A stretch of 64,000 nt of DNA from Hemicordylus capensis (lineage: Eukaryota > Chordata > Lepidosauria > Squamata > Cordylidae): positions 3,436,501 to 3,500,500 of the forward strand of contig NC_069669.1 in the NCBI RefSeq assembly GCF_027244095.1, read 5' to 3'. This document shows, one piece after another, positions 1-11,209 of the stretch. Below the pieces are notes generated by a model. It saw nothing but the letters and a program-made list of their open reading frames with translations. It was not told where the DNA came from and did not search any database. The translations under genes and the position numbers were made by a program. The first letter of the stretch is position 1. Every line of letters begins with the position of its first letter.

Positions 1-312
1 CATTGAGATCATCTGGAGAGGTTCATCTGCATTTGCCACCAGCTTCTCTGGTGGCTACATGGGGTCAGGCCTTTTTTATTACCGCCCCAAGACTCTGGAA
101 TGTGCTCCTTGCTGGAAATAGGAGCCTCCACCTCTCTGACAACTTTTAAACAGTCTCTAAAGACGCATTTATTCACCCAAACCTTTTAACTAGACTTGTG
201 GTTTTAAATTGTTTTCAGGTTTTAATTTCTGTTTTGATTTGTTTTATGTTGCTGTAAACCTCCCAGAGACGTCAGTTTGGGGCAGTTCACAAATATAATT
301 AATTTTTGTAAA
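1..312 (+). mobile_element. LINE 3' end (L2/CR1-like), fragment
   Basis: A decayed reading frame around 75-190 resembles the C-terminus of CR1/L2-group reverse transcriptase ORFs, with a recognisable STSLTTFKQSLKTHLF stretch. An AT-rich 3' UTR and an A/T-rich end near 300-312 follow. A better preserved copy of the same protein end lies at 34.3-34.7 kb. It is probably within the last EPN2 intron. Family is inferred from the motif only. Confidence 0.6.
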
Positions 313-1221
313 ATAAAATATGGGCCAGGATCCAAAGATCCTGCAACAAGTTTTTCTGCCTTCAGTGTGGCTCTGGCTGTCTGCTTCACAAACCCTCGCT
401 GCTTTTGATGTTCAGGGGATTTTCCAAGGCCCTTGCCTGTTCAGTGGGAGAAATCCAATTCAGTAGAGCACACACAAGACTGGGCACTCCTCTAAAGTAA
501 ACCTTTGGATCCTGACTGTGAGCCCTTGGCTGGGAACTAATACACCATAGCAAACATCAGAACCAAATAACTTGCAGTTATTTGCCACAGTTCATGAAAT
601 GCAGATCCATGGACTAAAAAGATGGTCAGAATATCTGCCAGCAGATTTGTTTCAGCTTTGGTATGATACATCTGTGCTCTATTTGGAAGTCGAAGCTGTT
701 TGTTGGGGCTGATGGGTGGAACTCCCTGCTCGCTTGTCAAAACGGAGCAGAATAGATGAGTGCAGAACTTCCCTCCAGGTTTGTAGGAATTTGCTTTGAG
801 TGAGGGGTGACTTTGATTCCCAACAGTGAGGTGAAGATAGTTGGCAGAGAGGATATGAACTTTGTAAACGCGATGGAACGTGCCTTAATTGGGTCAGGAA
901 GCTACTGGCAGTGAGGCCCTTTTTGTCCCAACTAGACCGGTTCTGGCAAAATTTAGTGTGGGTGCACGTGCCCCTGTTACCACTGTGGTCCTCTGACCTG
1001 TTGCCCCTAAGCAGAAGATATGAACAAGCACTGCCAGCAGCAAGAACTTCTGACCTCTTGTCCTCTGTTTAAGGTAGCCTGGACAGTTACTGTCTCGTGG
1101 AGATCCCCAGCAAGGCACAGTGTGGGCAGGAGCCTCTAGAAACTCTGCCTGCCTGCATAAGGTGGAGAACAGTGACATGTTGGACGCTCTGTCTCATCCC
1201 CGTCTCCTTTCTTCTCACTAG
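313..1221 (+). other. EPN2: Last EPN2 intron (3' part)
   Basis: I see no exon-like frame flanked by splice signals here. The stretch ends in a pyrimidine-rich tract and a CACTAG acceptor at 1216-1221. No clear repeat was recognised between 313 and 1221. Confidence 0.6.
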
Positions 1222-1559
1222 GAACAGCGGTTGCAGCTGCCCCTCCTCCAGTCAACCCGTTCCAAGTGAACCAGCCGCAGCCCCTCACACTCAATCAGAT
1301 GCGGTCGAGTCCCGTCATGGGCAGCAGCCCCTCCTTCAGCACCGTGCCAGCCGTGGGCATGGAGCCAGTCCCTCTGCCTTCTATGGCACCGATGGTGATG
1401 GCACCCCTACCAGCCATGGGCACGATGGCCTCTCTCAGCAGGATGGGCCAGGGAATGAACATGGCCATTGTGGGCTCCATGGCACAGCCTCTCCACAGTA
1501 CTGGCATCCCCCCCTCGGCCTCCCAGCCTGCAAACGCAACTAACCCTTTCCTCCTCTAA
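1222..1559 (+). CDS. EPN2: Epsin-2, last coding exon
   Basis: The C-terminal exon of an epsin, the endocytic adaptor that links ubiquitinated cargo, clathrin, AP-2 and EH-domain proteins at coated pits. The exon opens after a consensus acceptor, completes a split codon and encodes 111 residues before TAA. Two NPF motifs are visible: VNPFQVNQPQPLTLNQ near the start and TNPFLL at the very end, the typical epsin EH-binding tail. The middle is Met-, Pro- and Ser-rich low-complexity sequence, as expected of the disordered epsin tail. The ENTH and ubiquitin-binding exons lie left of the window. EPN2 is preferred over EPN1 and EPN3 because B9D1 lies next to it on the opposite strand, the known human EPN2-B9D1 arrangement, and because the NPFQVNQPQPLTLNQ block fits EPN2 as I remember it. 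Confidence 0.88.
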
Positions 1560-2377
1560 AGTCCGGGCCTGTGGGACTTGGCGGAAGGGTTGTGGAACGG
1601 AGTGGGATGCCCAAGGCTTGCTCGGACGGATCCGTGTGTGCAAGAGACTGGGAGAGACGAGGTGTGCCGTTTACAGGTTTATTTTGAAGAATTCTCTCGC
1701 TCCTCTCCATCTGCTCTCCAGCCAGCCTTTGCTGCAGATGGTACTTTTTACTGTGGGCTTGTGGGAGCATCACGTAAAACATTGGGACTTTGTCACCAAA
1801 GTTAGGTTTCTTCTCTCTGTCCAACCCCCCTCCCCCTTTTTTTGTTAATCATTTCAATACTGTAGGAAGAAGCTGCCATTTTAAACCCCCCTCTTTCCTA
1901 TATTTTATACACTATTTGCTGGACTCTGAAGTGACTACAACCCAGGTCTGTCAGAACCCCCACGCTTGTGAAGAGTAGATTGGCGACTCAGAGTGCTAGC
2001 AAACACATTTGCACATAATTCTATACTGTACTAAACTGTTGGATCACCCATAGTCCTTATAAATCCTAGAAGAGGAAGGATTTGCGGGTGCCCAGAAGCT
2101 ACATAGTTTTCCTTGCACACTAAAACCTAGAGCTAAACTCTACTTTCTTTCTGGGGTTGGGTAGGAGGGGTTGCAGTTGGCAACGAAGGCGGGACAGAAG
2201 CAGATTCTCCCTCTGGTTGTGATATCCTACCCGTGTGCTGTTCTGTAGGCGGCGTTCAATTTGTATTCTTATCCAAGGACTCTTACAGGACTTCCGTCTG
2301 AGTGGCTGGCATGCTACTGCGCTTGTGTTCCAGGGTGTTCTGCTCTGTGCTTGTCCGATCGTGACTTTATTTGGAAA

Positions 2378-2412
2378 GTGTGTGTGTGTGTGTGTGTGCG
2401 TGTGCGCGTGTG
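2378..2412. repeat. (TG)n/(CG) microsatellite
   Basis: Dinucleotide GT run that passes into GTGCGTGTGCGCGTGTG, within the presumed EPN2 3' UTR. Confidence 0.95.
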
Positions 2413-3545
2413 AATTTGACTTGCAACGCAAGTTTTTTAAAAAACGGGGTGGGGGGAAAGAAGAGGGGAAAGTGGGGCACCATTTAATTCAGCTTCATTG
2501 GGAACTAATTTGGGATGAACTTTGCTGTTATTATGCAGTTATCCTTGTATACTTTTGCACTTTTAAAAAAAGAATTTTTAGTACCATTTTGGATTTGAGT
2601 TGGCAGGATTGGCTCTTGGTTCCACTCTTGCTGATTTTTATAACGTGGTTCTTATTTAACAGTCTGTAGCTCTATTGGGTCTAGCTGAAAACTTAAGATA
2701 TGATCATTTTTATGATTTAATGCCCTCTTATTTATATATTTAGCTCTTTGTTTTGGTAAAAAAGACTTTAAAAGGGAATATTGGCAATTTTTTGCTTTTG
2801 AACAAAGAGTTTGTATTGAAAATGAGACACTCCTGTGGCATAAATTTTGAATGGAATATGAACGCAAGATGACACTGAGAAGGAAAACACTACAGTTGCC
2901 TTTCCCTTGACTTCCCCACTCCCTCTTTTATGATTCCTCCAACTCAAATGAAAAAAACAACAACCAAGCCTTTTCTAGACATAAGATCATGAAAGAAATG
3001 ACTACTTATCTCTTGTAATACTTTGGGAAACTTTTAAAGAAAAAAACACTGTTATATGAATGTTGTTAATTTTAATCAACTAAACTCTTCTAACTAAAGG
3101 TGCACTCTGTGCTAATAACTGGCTCTGTTTACAGTCTTCATTGCAAAGTGAACTTTTTTAAATTCCTTGGATCCCTGGTCATGAAGCCATTACTCAGGTT
3201 TTATTCATTGTTTTTTACCTGCTTGAAAAGTCTCTCTTTAAAATGGCATCTTGTAAAAGAACTCTTTCTAGGTGTGCAGCAAACACACCCCGAAGTCTCA
3301 CCTGAGTGGAATATTTTTTTTCTTCCTTCTCTGTACAGCCGTTGAGTGGATGCAGTTGGCCTTTTCTGGTTTTTCCTCTTTTACAAAAACAAATCAGTGT
3401 TGGGACTTCTATTTTCTGGTAATGGATGGCATCTCTGGTGTCAGACTAGAATAGCAGGTCTCATAAAATATATGGAAATATCTGAGGCATGAGCTTTTTT
3501 TGTGTGTGGTCAAGGTGAAGGTAGAAGATGATTGTGACTTAATTG

Positions 3546-3690
3546 CGGGTAGTACTGTATTTATCTGAATAGAAGACGATTCTGAGTTTAAGATGACCCT
3601 CATTAAAATGCAGGTTAAAATACAAGTTACACTTGTATTTACTCGAAAGGAAGAGGACTTTGAATATAAGAGGACTCCCCAATATCTAAC
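3546..3690. repeat. Short decayed repeat, two related halves
   Basis: Two similar stretches lie in direct orientation. One at about 3550-3600 contains TGTATTTATCTGAATAGAAG; the other at about 3630-3680 contains TGTATTTACTCGAAAGGAAG. This resembles a widespread vertebrate dispersed repeat whose family I cannot fix. Confidence 0.4.
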
Positions 3691-5238
3691 ATAAAAGAAC
3701 TTGGAAAAATACTTTTCTTAGATTCAGTAAACATGGTAGTTGTGTTGTATTTGAGTGGCCATCAGAAATGCTAATAGTGGGAGAGATACAAGACTTGGAT
3801 TTGCAAACGAAGCAGCTGCTATCTGGTCATTCTGAGACAAAATTCATTCTCTTCCCTCACAACTTCTGATTGCATTTCACTTTGCTTGTCCAGGAATTGT
3901 GGACATCTTCCTGCGTGTGTTAGACCATAAGGAAGTTGCCCCTCTCAGAGTAACCAGGCTTTGAAGGCACCAGCATGTTTGGGGTCTTTGACTCAGGCCT
4001 ATCTAAAAGGCACCTTGGCCTCCAGAATATGCTGCGGTGAATGGGAGTCAAGCTGAGAACAACTAGCTTGCTTTAGTCTATGCCGGTATATTTCCTGCTT
4101 CTTAAACAGGTCTTCTATGTCTAAACGTGGTGCTTGCCAGTGGCGATCTAGGTTTACTGCTCTTCTCCAACAAAATCCAATTTTATTTGTAAGCTTCATA
4201 GCCATATTCCGAATGTTTCCTGCTCAGATGAATTCTCCCTCAAAAAGAAGAAGAGAAGAGTAAATTTGCACCCGAGGCTCATAACAAACGCCTGAGATTT
4301 CCCTGGCATTCCTCTTCCTGTTTCCAAATAGGCAACTTAACCATTTCTAAAACAGCTTTACTGGTCAAGTTGGCCAAAGATTTTGTAAAATCATCCTTGT
4401 ATAATGTTAAGTCCAAAAAGCGGTGACTTATTAATTAAGTTGCTACTCGCATGGTGTGGGCTAAAGATCCTCTACGAGAGGGTTTGCCTGGCTCTCCAGG
4501 AAGAGTGCCGTCCACGCTCTGGGTGGCATGAGCAGCAGCTGTGCCAGAGTGCTCTGGTGCAATGCCCTCTCCTGCAACACAGTGTCTCAGAAGTTACTTG
4601 TCTGTGTTGCTTTGGCTTAGGGCCAGAGAAGAGTCTGCAACCTGTTTCTTGGCATCTAAGGGGACTTTGGAGACCTGGCTCTCAAATCTCCGTCCCCCAG
4701 GCTACGTGACAACGTCAGTTTCAAAATGGGAGTTTCCAAAGCAGTCCATTAGCTAATCACAAATATCATGGGGGCCGGGCGACTGGTCCAAGAAGATTTG
4801 GCCAGCTGACCAGTCCAGTATTTTTAAAGCATTGTTAGAACGGTGATCATCAATAGGTTTGAGACTGATGCTAAATTAGTTCATTCTTACTGTGGAACAA
4901 TGATATTGTGATAAGTTCAAACGTTTCTAGATTGGAGTCCAGCTCTTCACAGAGTAGACAACCGGATCCTCTAGAGGGTGTACTTCCGATTCCTGCAGGA
5001 AATGAGATGGAGGAAGTGATCACTGCGAGGAACTTCTGAGGGAAAATGCACCAGAATTTCTCAACCTGCCCCTCCGCCCCCCACACCCATTTTGGCTTCT
5101 AACCATCTTCTCTACCTGAGAACTTGATGGAGAAAATCAGAGGAGCATTGGGATCAGCTCTACTATGGTGGCTACAGTGACCACCATTTTCTTTCTGGCC
5201 ATTAGCATTTTTAATGTGTGCTGTATATATTACAATTG

Positions 5239-5244
5239 AATAAA
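5239..5244 (+). terminator. EPN2: Candidate EPN2 poly(A) signal
   Basis: Canonical AATAAA on the plus strand, 3.7 kb after the stop, roughly where repeat-free sequence gives way to repeat-bearing intergenic DNA. Unconfirmed. Confidence 0.4.
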
Positions 5245-5260
5245 CTGTGGAGGGATATCT

Positions 5261-5794
5261 ACTTTTATTTTCCATGGCAGAATCTCTACCATGCAAACAC
5301 ATGCAAAATTGTATCTTTTAAAAAGTGTTAACACTTAAACATACATATATTTACCCAGCTATTTTCTTAAAATTGGGAGCAGGTTACATTTGATTGAGTT
5401 TGTGCTATTGATCTTTTATTGTATGAATATAATTTATCATTTGTACTGTTGTATCTTAATGTTCTGTATTTGTGCTCGTTTCTCCCCTAGCGATGTTGCA
5501 GAAATGTGGCAGTCAAACCACAGAAAAGTGGGGGCTTGTCAAAGGTGTCTTGTTGGAATTAAAAGTGTATTGCTTATATTCAAGAGTCCTGTGGCTTCTC
5601 AAAGATGGGTCTTGTGTTTGTGGGTCTTGCTCTTCATTGCTGTATAACATGTCACCAGTATTTGATGTCATTGATTAAGGCCATCAATGTGGATAGAGTT
5701 CTACAAAAGTGAGCAAGGGACAAATCCCTGCCTTGAGGGGCTTGGAAAGGGGAGATAATGGAGGGAATGGGGCGGGGGGGGGGGGTGAGCAAGG
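5261..5794. other. Intergenic sequence, nothing recognised
   Basis: No coding signal. A G-run near 5772-5785 is the only low-complexity tract. Confidence 0.5.
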
Positions 5795-5944
5795 GAAAGA
5801 ATGTTATTTATTTCCAGTCCCAAAAGGGCTTGCAATCTAAAAAGAAACACGTGTTAAACCCTGGAGAGATGCTGTGCTCCTCGCTGCGAATATAAGGGAC
5901 TCGCCACTTTAAAAGGTAGCTCTTTGCCCAGTTAGCAGGGGTTT
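5795..5944 (+). repeat. Dispersed repeat 'X', truncated copy
   Basis: Shares blocks with copies at 13.6, 19.7, 41.4 and (inverted) 63.6 and 63.8 kb: AAAGGGCTTGCAATCTAAAA, a GATGCTGTGCT block, and CGCCACTTTAAAAGGTAGCTC followed by GTTAGCAGGG. Class is unknown. Better copies start with a motif like the 3' end of non-LTR elements (ATATACCACTTTTCAAC). Confidence 0.6.
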
Positions 5945-6244
5945 TATTGACAGCAGTCATATGTTAAACATGTATCTTTCTCTTTCTGTCCCAATAGCAG
6001 TATGAGGATGTCAGGGGTGTGTCTTTGTAGGAAAGGTGGGTCGAGAACGGATTTGAAGGGGCATCACGGAGTTGTACTGGGAGGGAGTGGCAGGCGGAAG
6101 GGGCAGCAAGGGAGCAGGAGAGCTTTGGCCGTTGCAGGTGGTGGAGCGGAAGGAGTGAAGGGCCTGAGTAGGGTTGCATGGCTTGGCTCTCCAAGTGGCC
6201 TTGGCCTGACTTCCCACGTGTTCCCCGCCACAAGGGGGTGGCAG

Positions 6245-6413
6245 CAGTGTTCTAATTTTTTTCATCTGTGTGCGGAATGAATTTTGTTCTGGGCAACAGT
6301 ATCAAGGCAGTGTGCGCGCACCGGCATTCAGAACAGGACCTTCCGGATTCAACCTGAGCGGACATCAAAAAACGTGAGTGCGAGCACATGCGTACGCGTT
6401 AGAGGGGACACTG
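6245..6413. mobile_element. Small non-autonomous hAT-type element, copy 1
   Basis: Ends are inverted: it begins CAGTGTTCTAA and finishes TTAGAGGGGACACTG. Flanks give an imperfect 8-bp duplication (GGTGGCAG and TGTGGCAA). The interior matches the element at 59118-59626, sharing TTCATCTGTGTGC, GAATGAATTTTGTTCTGGGC and a CAACCTGAGCGGACAT-type block. No coding capacity. Confidence 0.75.
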
Positions 6414-7212
6414 TGTGGCAAGACATAGGCCTTCCTACCGTTGTGGCTGCACTTATGTGTAAAGGTGGGAATGGAGCTCTTTCTCACACTGCAAGACTTG
6501 GGCTTCATCCTGCCACTTGCCCCAGTACAGCAATGGGCTGCTGGGCATCCTTGCCTGTTGGTGGAGACATCTCTGCATGTGGACTCTCTTCCCCATAAAC
6601 TTTGGTGTGTGTCCCCGACTAAAAGACTAACTTTTCTCTCTAGCCAGAGGACCTGCTCTTAAAGCGAGGTGGGAGTAAAGAGAAGCCTAGAGGCAGGGAA
6701 GTGCAGGGTGAGTAAATGTCATTATCTGTCGTGATACACAAACTTTTGTGTGATGAGTCTTCCAAGAAAGACAGATGGTGTAGTCCTGGCTTCTCTCTGG
6801 GCAGGAAAAGGACAACCACTAGGGAAGGTTTGGATGGTGGAGGGTCATTGCCCCAAGCACTCTTGGCTTTTTCTGGGAGGTGGGAGGTCAAAGTCAGTTT
6901 CTGTCCTGTGTACTAAACAAGTTCTGCAGGAATGCCATTGCCCTGCTGCTGAACCAAATGGAAGTGGCCCCTCAGTTATTCACAGAATTCTTAGTTCCAG
7001 AGGGCAGGTGATGGCATCACTTTCTAATTCTGAATGTCTTTATCAGCTGTGGCCTCCCACCCCAGGAGTGTGGCATGCCTCTCTTGCATTTGCTGAACAA
7101 ATCTCATGTTCCTGATTGGGCTGAGCAATAAAGGAAGCTCTTAACTTGCTAATGTTGATGATGTCTTGTCCCCCTTCAGAAGCAGTGAGATGGCTTGACA
7201 GCTCTTTGAAAC

Positions 7213-7260
<48 letters not shown>

Positions 7261-8389
7261 GGCTAAGGCAGGGCTTGATTGGCTGAATAGGGTGCTCTGG
7301 TGCCACACCCTCTGGTCCATTGGGGTTTTTAATCTCAGATTGTTGCTTTGGTGGGTCAGAGAGAGGCACCCTTATCAGGACAGAAGCTTTTCTCTTAGCT
7401 AGCCAGTGGTGAAATGAAGTAGATTACTTGCGGAATCTTAATTGAAGAGATGATTGCTGTGTGGAGAGAGGAGAGAAGTCGCACCTTATTCAACCGGGTG
7501 TGCCTGGCTGGCCAGGTGCTGGGCAGTTTTCCTTTAGCCGGAAACTCCCATTCCAAATCCCACTCTACATTTGCATCTTGCACAAGAGAGTGTTAATGCT
7601 GGTTCCTCTCATGCCATTTCACAACACTTGTGAAAGGCAGGCTAGGCCAGCAGAGTCTGCCTTGCCCAAAGACTGCCCTGTGAGCTTCATGGTTGAGGGG
7701 GCATTTGAACCAGGTTTTTCTGATCAAAGTGCCATTGTTCCACACAGAGGGATGGGGGAATTAGGCGGACGACGGTTCCCTAGCAGCATTACTGCAGTCT
7801 GCTAGGCCCCAACAGAATGTGGCTGCTTTCAGTCCTCCCTTTGTGATGAATTTTGCATCCGTTTTTTTTGTTTTGTTCATGTGATGAATTGATGATCCAG
7901 CCATCTGCTGCTCCCAGCCCTGACACACCAGCAAGTCTCTGTCTCCACCCCCTCCCCATTCCGACTCTTCCTGTTCTCCCAGCAGAACATTTTGTCACCT
8001 GCCCTTCTGGTTCTCAACAGAGCTGCTTTTTACAACTCATTTTTTGCTTGCATTCTGGAGGCCGTTTCTCTGTTTTCTCCCTCTTCTTTGCAGTGCTGGT
8101 TCGTTTTGTTGTGTTTAACTCTTTGCATTTGTCTTGTTTTCACCCGTCTCATTCCTGGTACTCTGTGGCAATACATGTCTGAAGACCCCCTCCTAGCAGT
8201 GGGCAGTAGTAGTAGTGGGCTAAATATTTTGGTCCCTTTAGCTGGAATTTCATTGACCAAGTTGTGCTTGCTGCAAGCATAGTGTGAGCCAGCCTAGGAT
8301 GGCATTCTGGTGTTCAGAGACAGCTTTTAGATTGCACAAGAAGAGGCTGCAAGGATTGCAGTTCATAAATTCTGCTTTTAGCCGGTTAG
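6414..8389. other. Intergenic DNA
   Basis: No exon-like signal and no repeat family recognised apart from the GT microsatellite at 7216-7258. Confidence 0.45.
7216..7258. repeat. (GT)n microsatellite
   Basis: About 21 uninterrupted GT units. Confidence 0.97.
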
Positions 8390-8480
8390 CCTCCTACAAT
8401 TATTATTAATTTATCTGTTACCTTTTTATACCACCATTCTGCTTTGACAAAGGCACCCAAAGAAGTTTACAATAGCAACA
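8390..8480 (-). mobile_element. Non-LTR retrotransposon 3'-end fragment
   Basis: The TATACCACCATTCTGCTTTG block followed by CACCCAAAGAAGTTTACAAT looks like the antisense of the GGCGGTATATAA-type 3' ends of vertebrate L2/CR1 elements. Short and decayed. Confidence 0.35.
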
Positions 8481-10045
8481 CAAGGAAATTACGTAAGATT
8501 AATCAAATGTTGTCCTTTTCAGGAGCTGAGGACAAGTGCTCGCTCGCCTGGGTGCCTCCTTCCTCAACAGGCCTAGGTGCACCCTCCCTCCTAGACGTCT
8601 CTGGTGAGTGGTGGCGGCCCTGTTCTGGGCAGGGCCACCTACAGAGAGCAAGCACCACCCGTACAGAGAAGGAGGGACTTCACAGATCTGAAGGATCTGG
8701 TCCTCTTGCCTTTCCTTCTGTGTGAAGTTCATTGTTTGCTTTTCGCAGTCTCCAAGAGACTCTGCAGGTCCTCATTCCATTGTTCTTCCCTTAGATCCTC
8801 AGTGAGCACTATGTGCAGTAGTCTATTTACACGTGCAGGTTGCCACATCCCTGAGTAGGGTACATGATTGGGTGGACCAGCCCTAAAATGATTTCTGTTT
8901 AGCAAAGACTTGGATCAGGAGTAGGTTTGTTGGTTCAGCTTTGATATGAATTTTGTGCTTACCGTTACTGGAAGTCTCTGTGACTTGCTGAAGGGCACTA
9001 TTGTTTTACTGTCAAACAGACAATATGATGAGCTCAGCACCCATCCTGCTACTGCATCAATCCTCTTACCCCTTTCTCTTCCCACACTGCCTAACTTTTT
9101 AACATGTTTGGATGGAACTTGTTCAGCAAGCTGAATCGGGGTTGTTTTTTCTTTGCAGGGGGTGGATAGATGGAGAAGTCTTTAAAATCCTGGTATATTA
9201 ACCTTTCTTGGCACCTAACTCGTGACAATTCATCAGCATATAAACCATGATTGCTTGAGATGTGTTGTTTCAACGGATGTAAAATAGCCTTGATATTATC
9301 CTCTTTGCTGTGGGAGAAGCTGTGCCAGTTCTCCCTTATACCATTCTGCTGGCAAGCAGCCCAGCCCAGCCAGCTGGAGTTTCCTGAAAAGGTCGACATG
9401 AGAAATTGCAACCAGATATGAGAACAGGAAGTTAATGTGTGTCCAAGGACAATCGGTATCTGACACAGAAAGACTAGGCAGAGATCCCAAGTTCCTTCAC
9501 AGGAAGGCCCTCTCTGCCTTTTGTTGATGCGAGGGATAGGCTGTACAATTGGGGAACTTGAGAATTTCTGGTCAAATTTTAACTTTAAAATGTAAAAGAG
9601 GCTTGTGTGTTGTGTATTTGGGTCTTTTCTCCTATCCTGTATGCTTATTAGTCTGAGGCATGGAAATCAAGAGAAGTTTTTTTTTTAAAAAAATCCATGG
9701 AATTTGGGATTTCCATCAGTCTAGTCCAGGGTCATTGGTCGTATTCTTTCTTATATGACCAATGCAGCAATGCTATCTCCTCCTTTGGCAGAATGGTTGC
9801 TGTGCTCAATTCTGCTGTTCGCCTGGGCTTGACTTCACTGCTTTCAGGAGCCTGCTGGAAGTATTGGTGCTTCTGCCAGAATAAGGGGGTGGGATTTTGC
9901 TCAGTGGCTTTCCCTTTTCCGAGCGAACGGCCAGAAGCAGCATTGCAAGAACAGGGGCAGCTTCTGCACATCATGGTTGGGGAAACCTAAAAGGACCACT
10001 TGTTTACAGGTAGCTGCAAGCGTTTCAGTGTCACCATGAAATGGT
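8481..10045. other. Intergenic DNA
   Basis: No supportable coding region or repeat family seen. Confidence 0.4.
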
Positions 10046-10740
10046 GTGAAGGTTCCAGAGGCATGCCAGCTTCCCCTCAATCTCTATTTCTGTGTGTCAT
10101 TCCAAACAGTGATTTTAGCCTGGGGGGAGAAAATCATCATCTGGCCCAGTTGCTATAGCATTCCAGTCCTACTTGCTATCCCTGTCTTGTCGTATTTTAA
10201 GACAATTGTGTCTCTGCCATATTACTGAAATTTGCCAAAATTCCCCAGATTTTGAATCCCCTCCCCTCAAAAGGGTCCAGCCTTGTCAAAACGTCACCTG
10301 CCATGTCATCGAGGAATACCTATTTGCTGTTCCTGTCCCTATTATTTTAAAGGCAATCTCTCTGCCATGTTTCTGAAATTTGCAAAATTCCCCAGATGTG
10401 TCTCCCCTTCTTGAAATGTCACCTGCCACATAGCCAAGTGTGCATTTAGCAAGGCCTGGAAAAATCTCCTTGCTATACCTTTTGCTTGTGTTTTAAGACA
10501 ATTATTGAAAATTGTAAAGATGCAGTTTGATCCAGATAGCATCAAACTTTCCTTCCTCCCTGTCCAGGAAATGACATGAGCAGCTTCCAGAAGCGTGCCA
10601 GGTTCCTCTCCTCCCGCCACCCCTCACATTCTTTATTGCTGTATATTATTCCAAAATATGCTGCTAGTCTAAAGGGAGAAAAACAATATCCATTTTAATT
10701 TCCCCTGCCCCCAGTTGCTGCAGTGTTCAGGGCTGGATTG
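10046..10740. repeat. Diverged tandem duplications
   Basis: Two scales of direct repetition. Units of about 150 bp share ATTTTAAGACAATTGTGTCT, TGAAATTTGCCAAAATTCCC and GTCACCTGCCA-type blocks near 10195-10300, 10345-10430 and 10490. A larger unit of about 540 bp repeats a TGCCAGCTTCC...CATTCCAAA...GGGAGAAAA block at 10063-10160 and 10595-10720. Divergence suggests an old array. Confidence 0.6.
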
Positions 10741-11203
10741 TTAATGTGCATCTGTACATTTTGCTGCCGATGTGAAGTGCTTCTGCCCAGATGTGGGCCA
10801 GCACTTCAGAATGTGAGATTTCAGCTCTCTTGCCTTCTTTTGAACCACTAGGGAGGGGACTCCATGTCGAGTTCTGCGAGATACTGTTTGCTTTAGATTC
10901 TTGGCTCCCCCTGCTGGGAGAGCTCAGTAAGGCGAAAGCCTTCTCTTGCCGGGCTGTATGCATGCAGGCAGGTTCAAATCTGCCAGTTCAGCTGTGACTT
11001 TTTTATTTTCCTTGCTTCAAAATTTCCACAAGACTTTGCCAACTAGTAGTACAACACACTCTTCTTCTCCTTAGGACTCCTCCTTCTGCATGGATGAAAC
11101 GCAACAGCAAAGAGATTTGGCAGGTATTGTCAAGTAGCTGAGAGATTGTGCCTTGTAGCTATATTTATAAGGACAACAGTTGCCACAAGCAATGGGAAAA
11201 TTT
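10741..11203. other. Intergenic DNA between convergent genes
   Basis: No gene recognised. It lies between the end of the EPN2 side and the putative B9D1 poly(A) site. Confidence 0.4.
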
Positions 11204-11209
11204 TTTATT
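11204..11209 (-). terminator. B9D1: Candidate B9D1 poly(A) signal
   Basis: AATAAA on the minus strand (TTTATT on plus), 1.26 kb after the B9D1 stop. A plus-strand AATAAA at 11212-11217 abuts it, so the site could serve either direction. Confidence 0.4.

Larger units (their letters stand above)
1560..5260 (+). other. EPN2: Probable EPN2 3' UTR
   Basis: About 3.7 kb after the EPN2 stop, AT-rich and unusually poor in the repeats that fill the rest of the window. It holds a TG/CG repeat at 2378-2412 and a short decayed repeat at 3546-3690. An AATAAA hexamer at 5239-5244 could end it; an ATTAAA at 3602-3607 is an earlier option. The UTR extent is inferred from repeat depletion and the hexamer, not from transcript data. 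Confidence 0.5.

Noticed and set aside
7216-7258. CRISPR-like or satellite array
   Set aside because: Plain GT microsatellite with no repeat-spacer structure; the same holds for 49841-49880 and 61852-61908.
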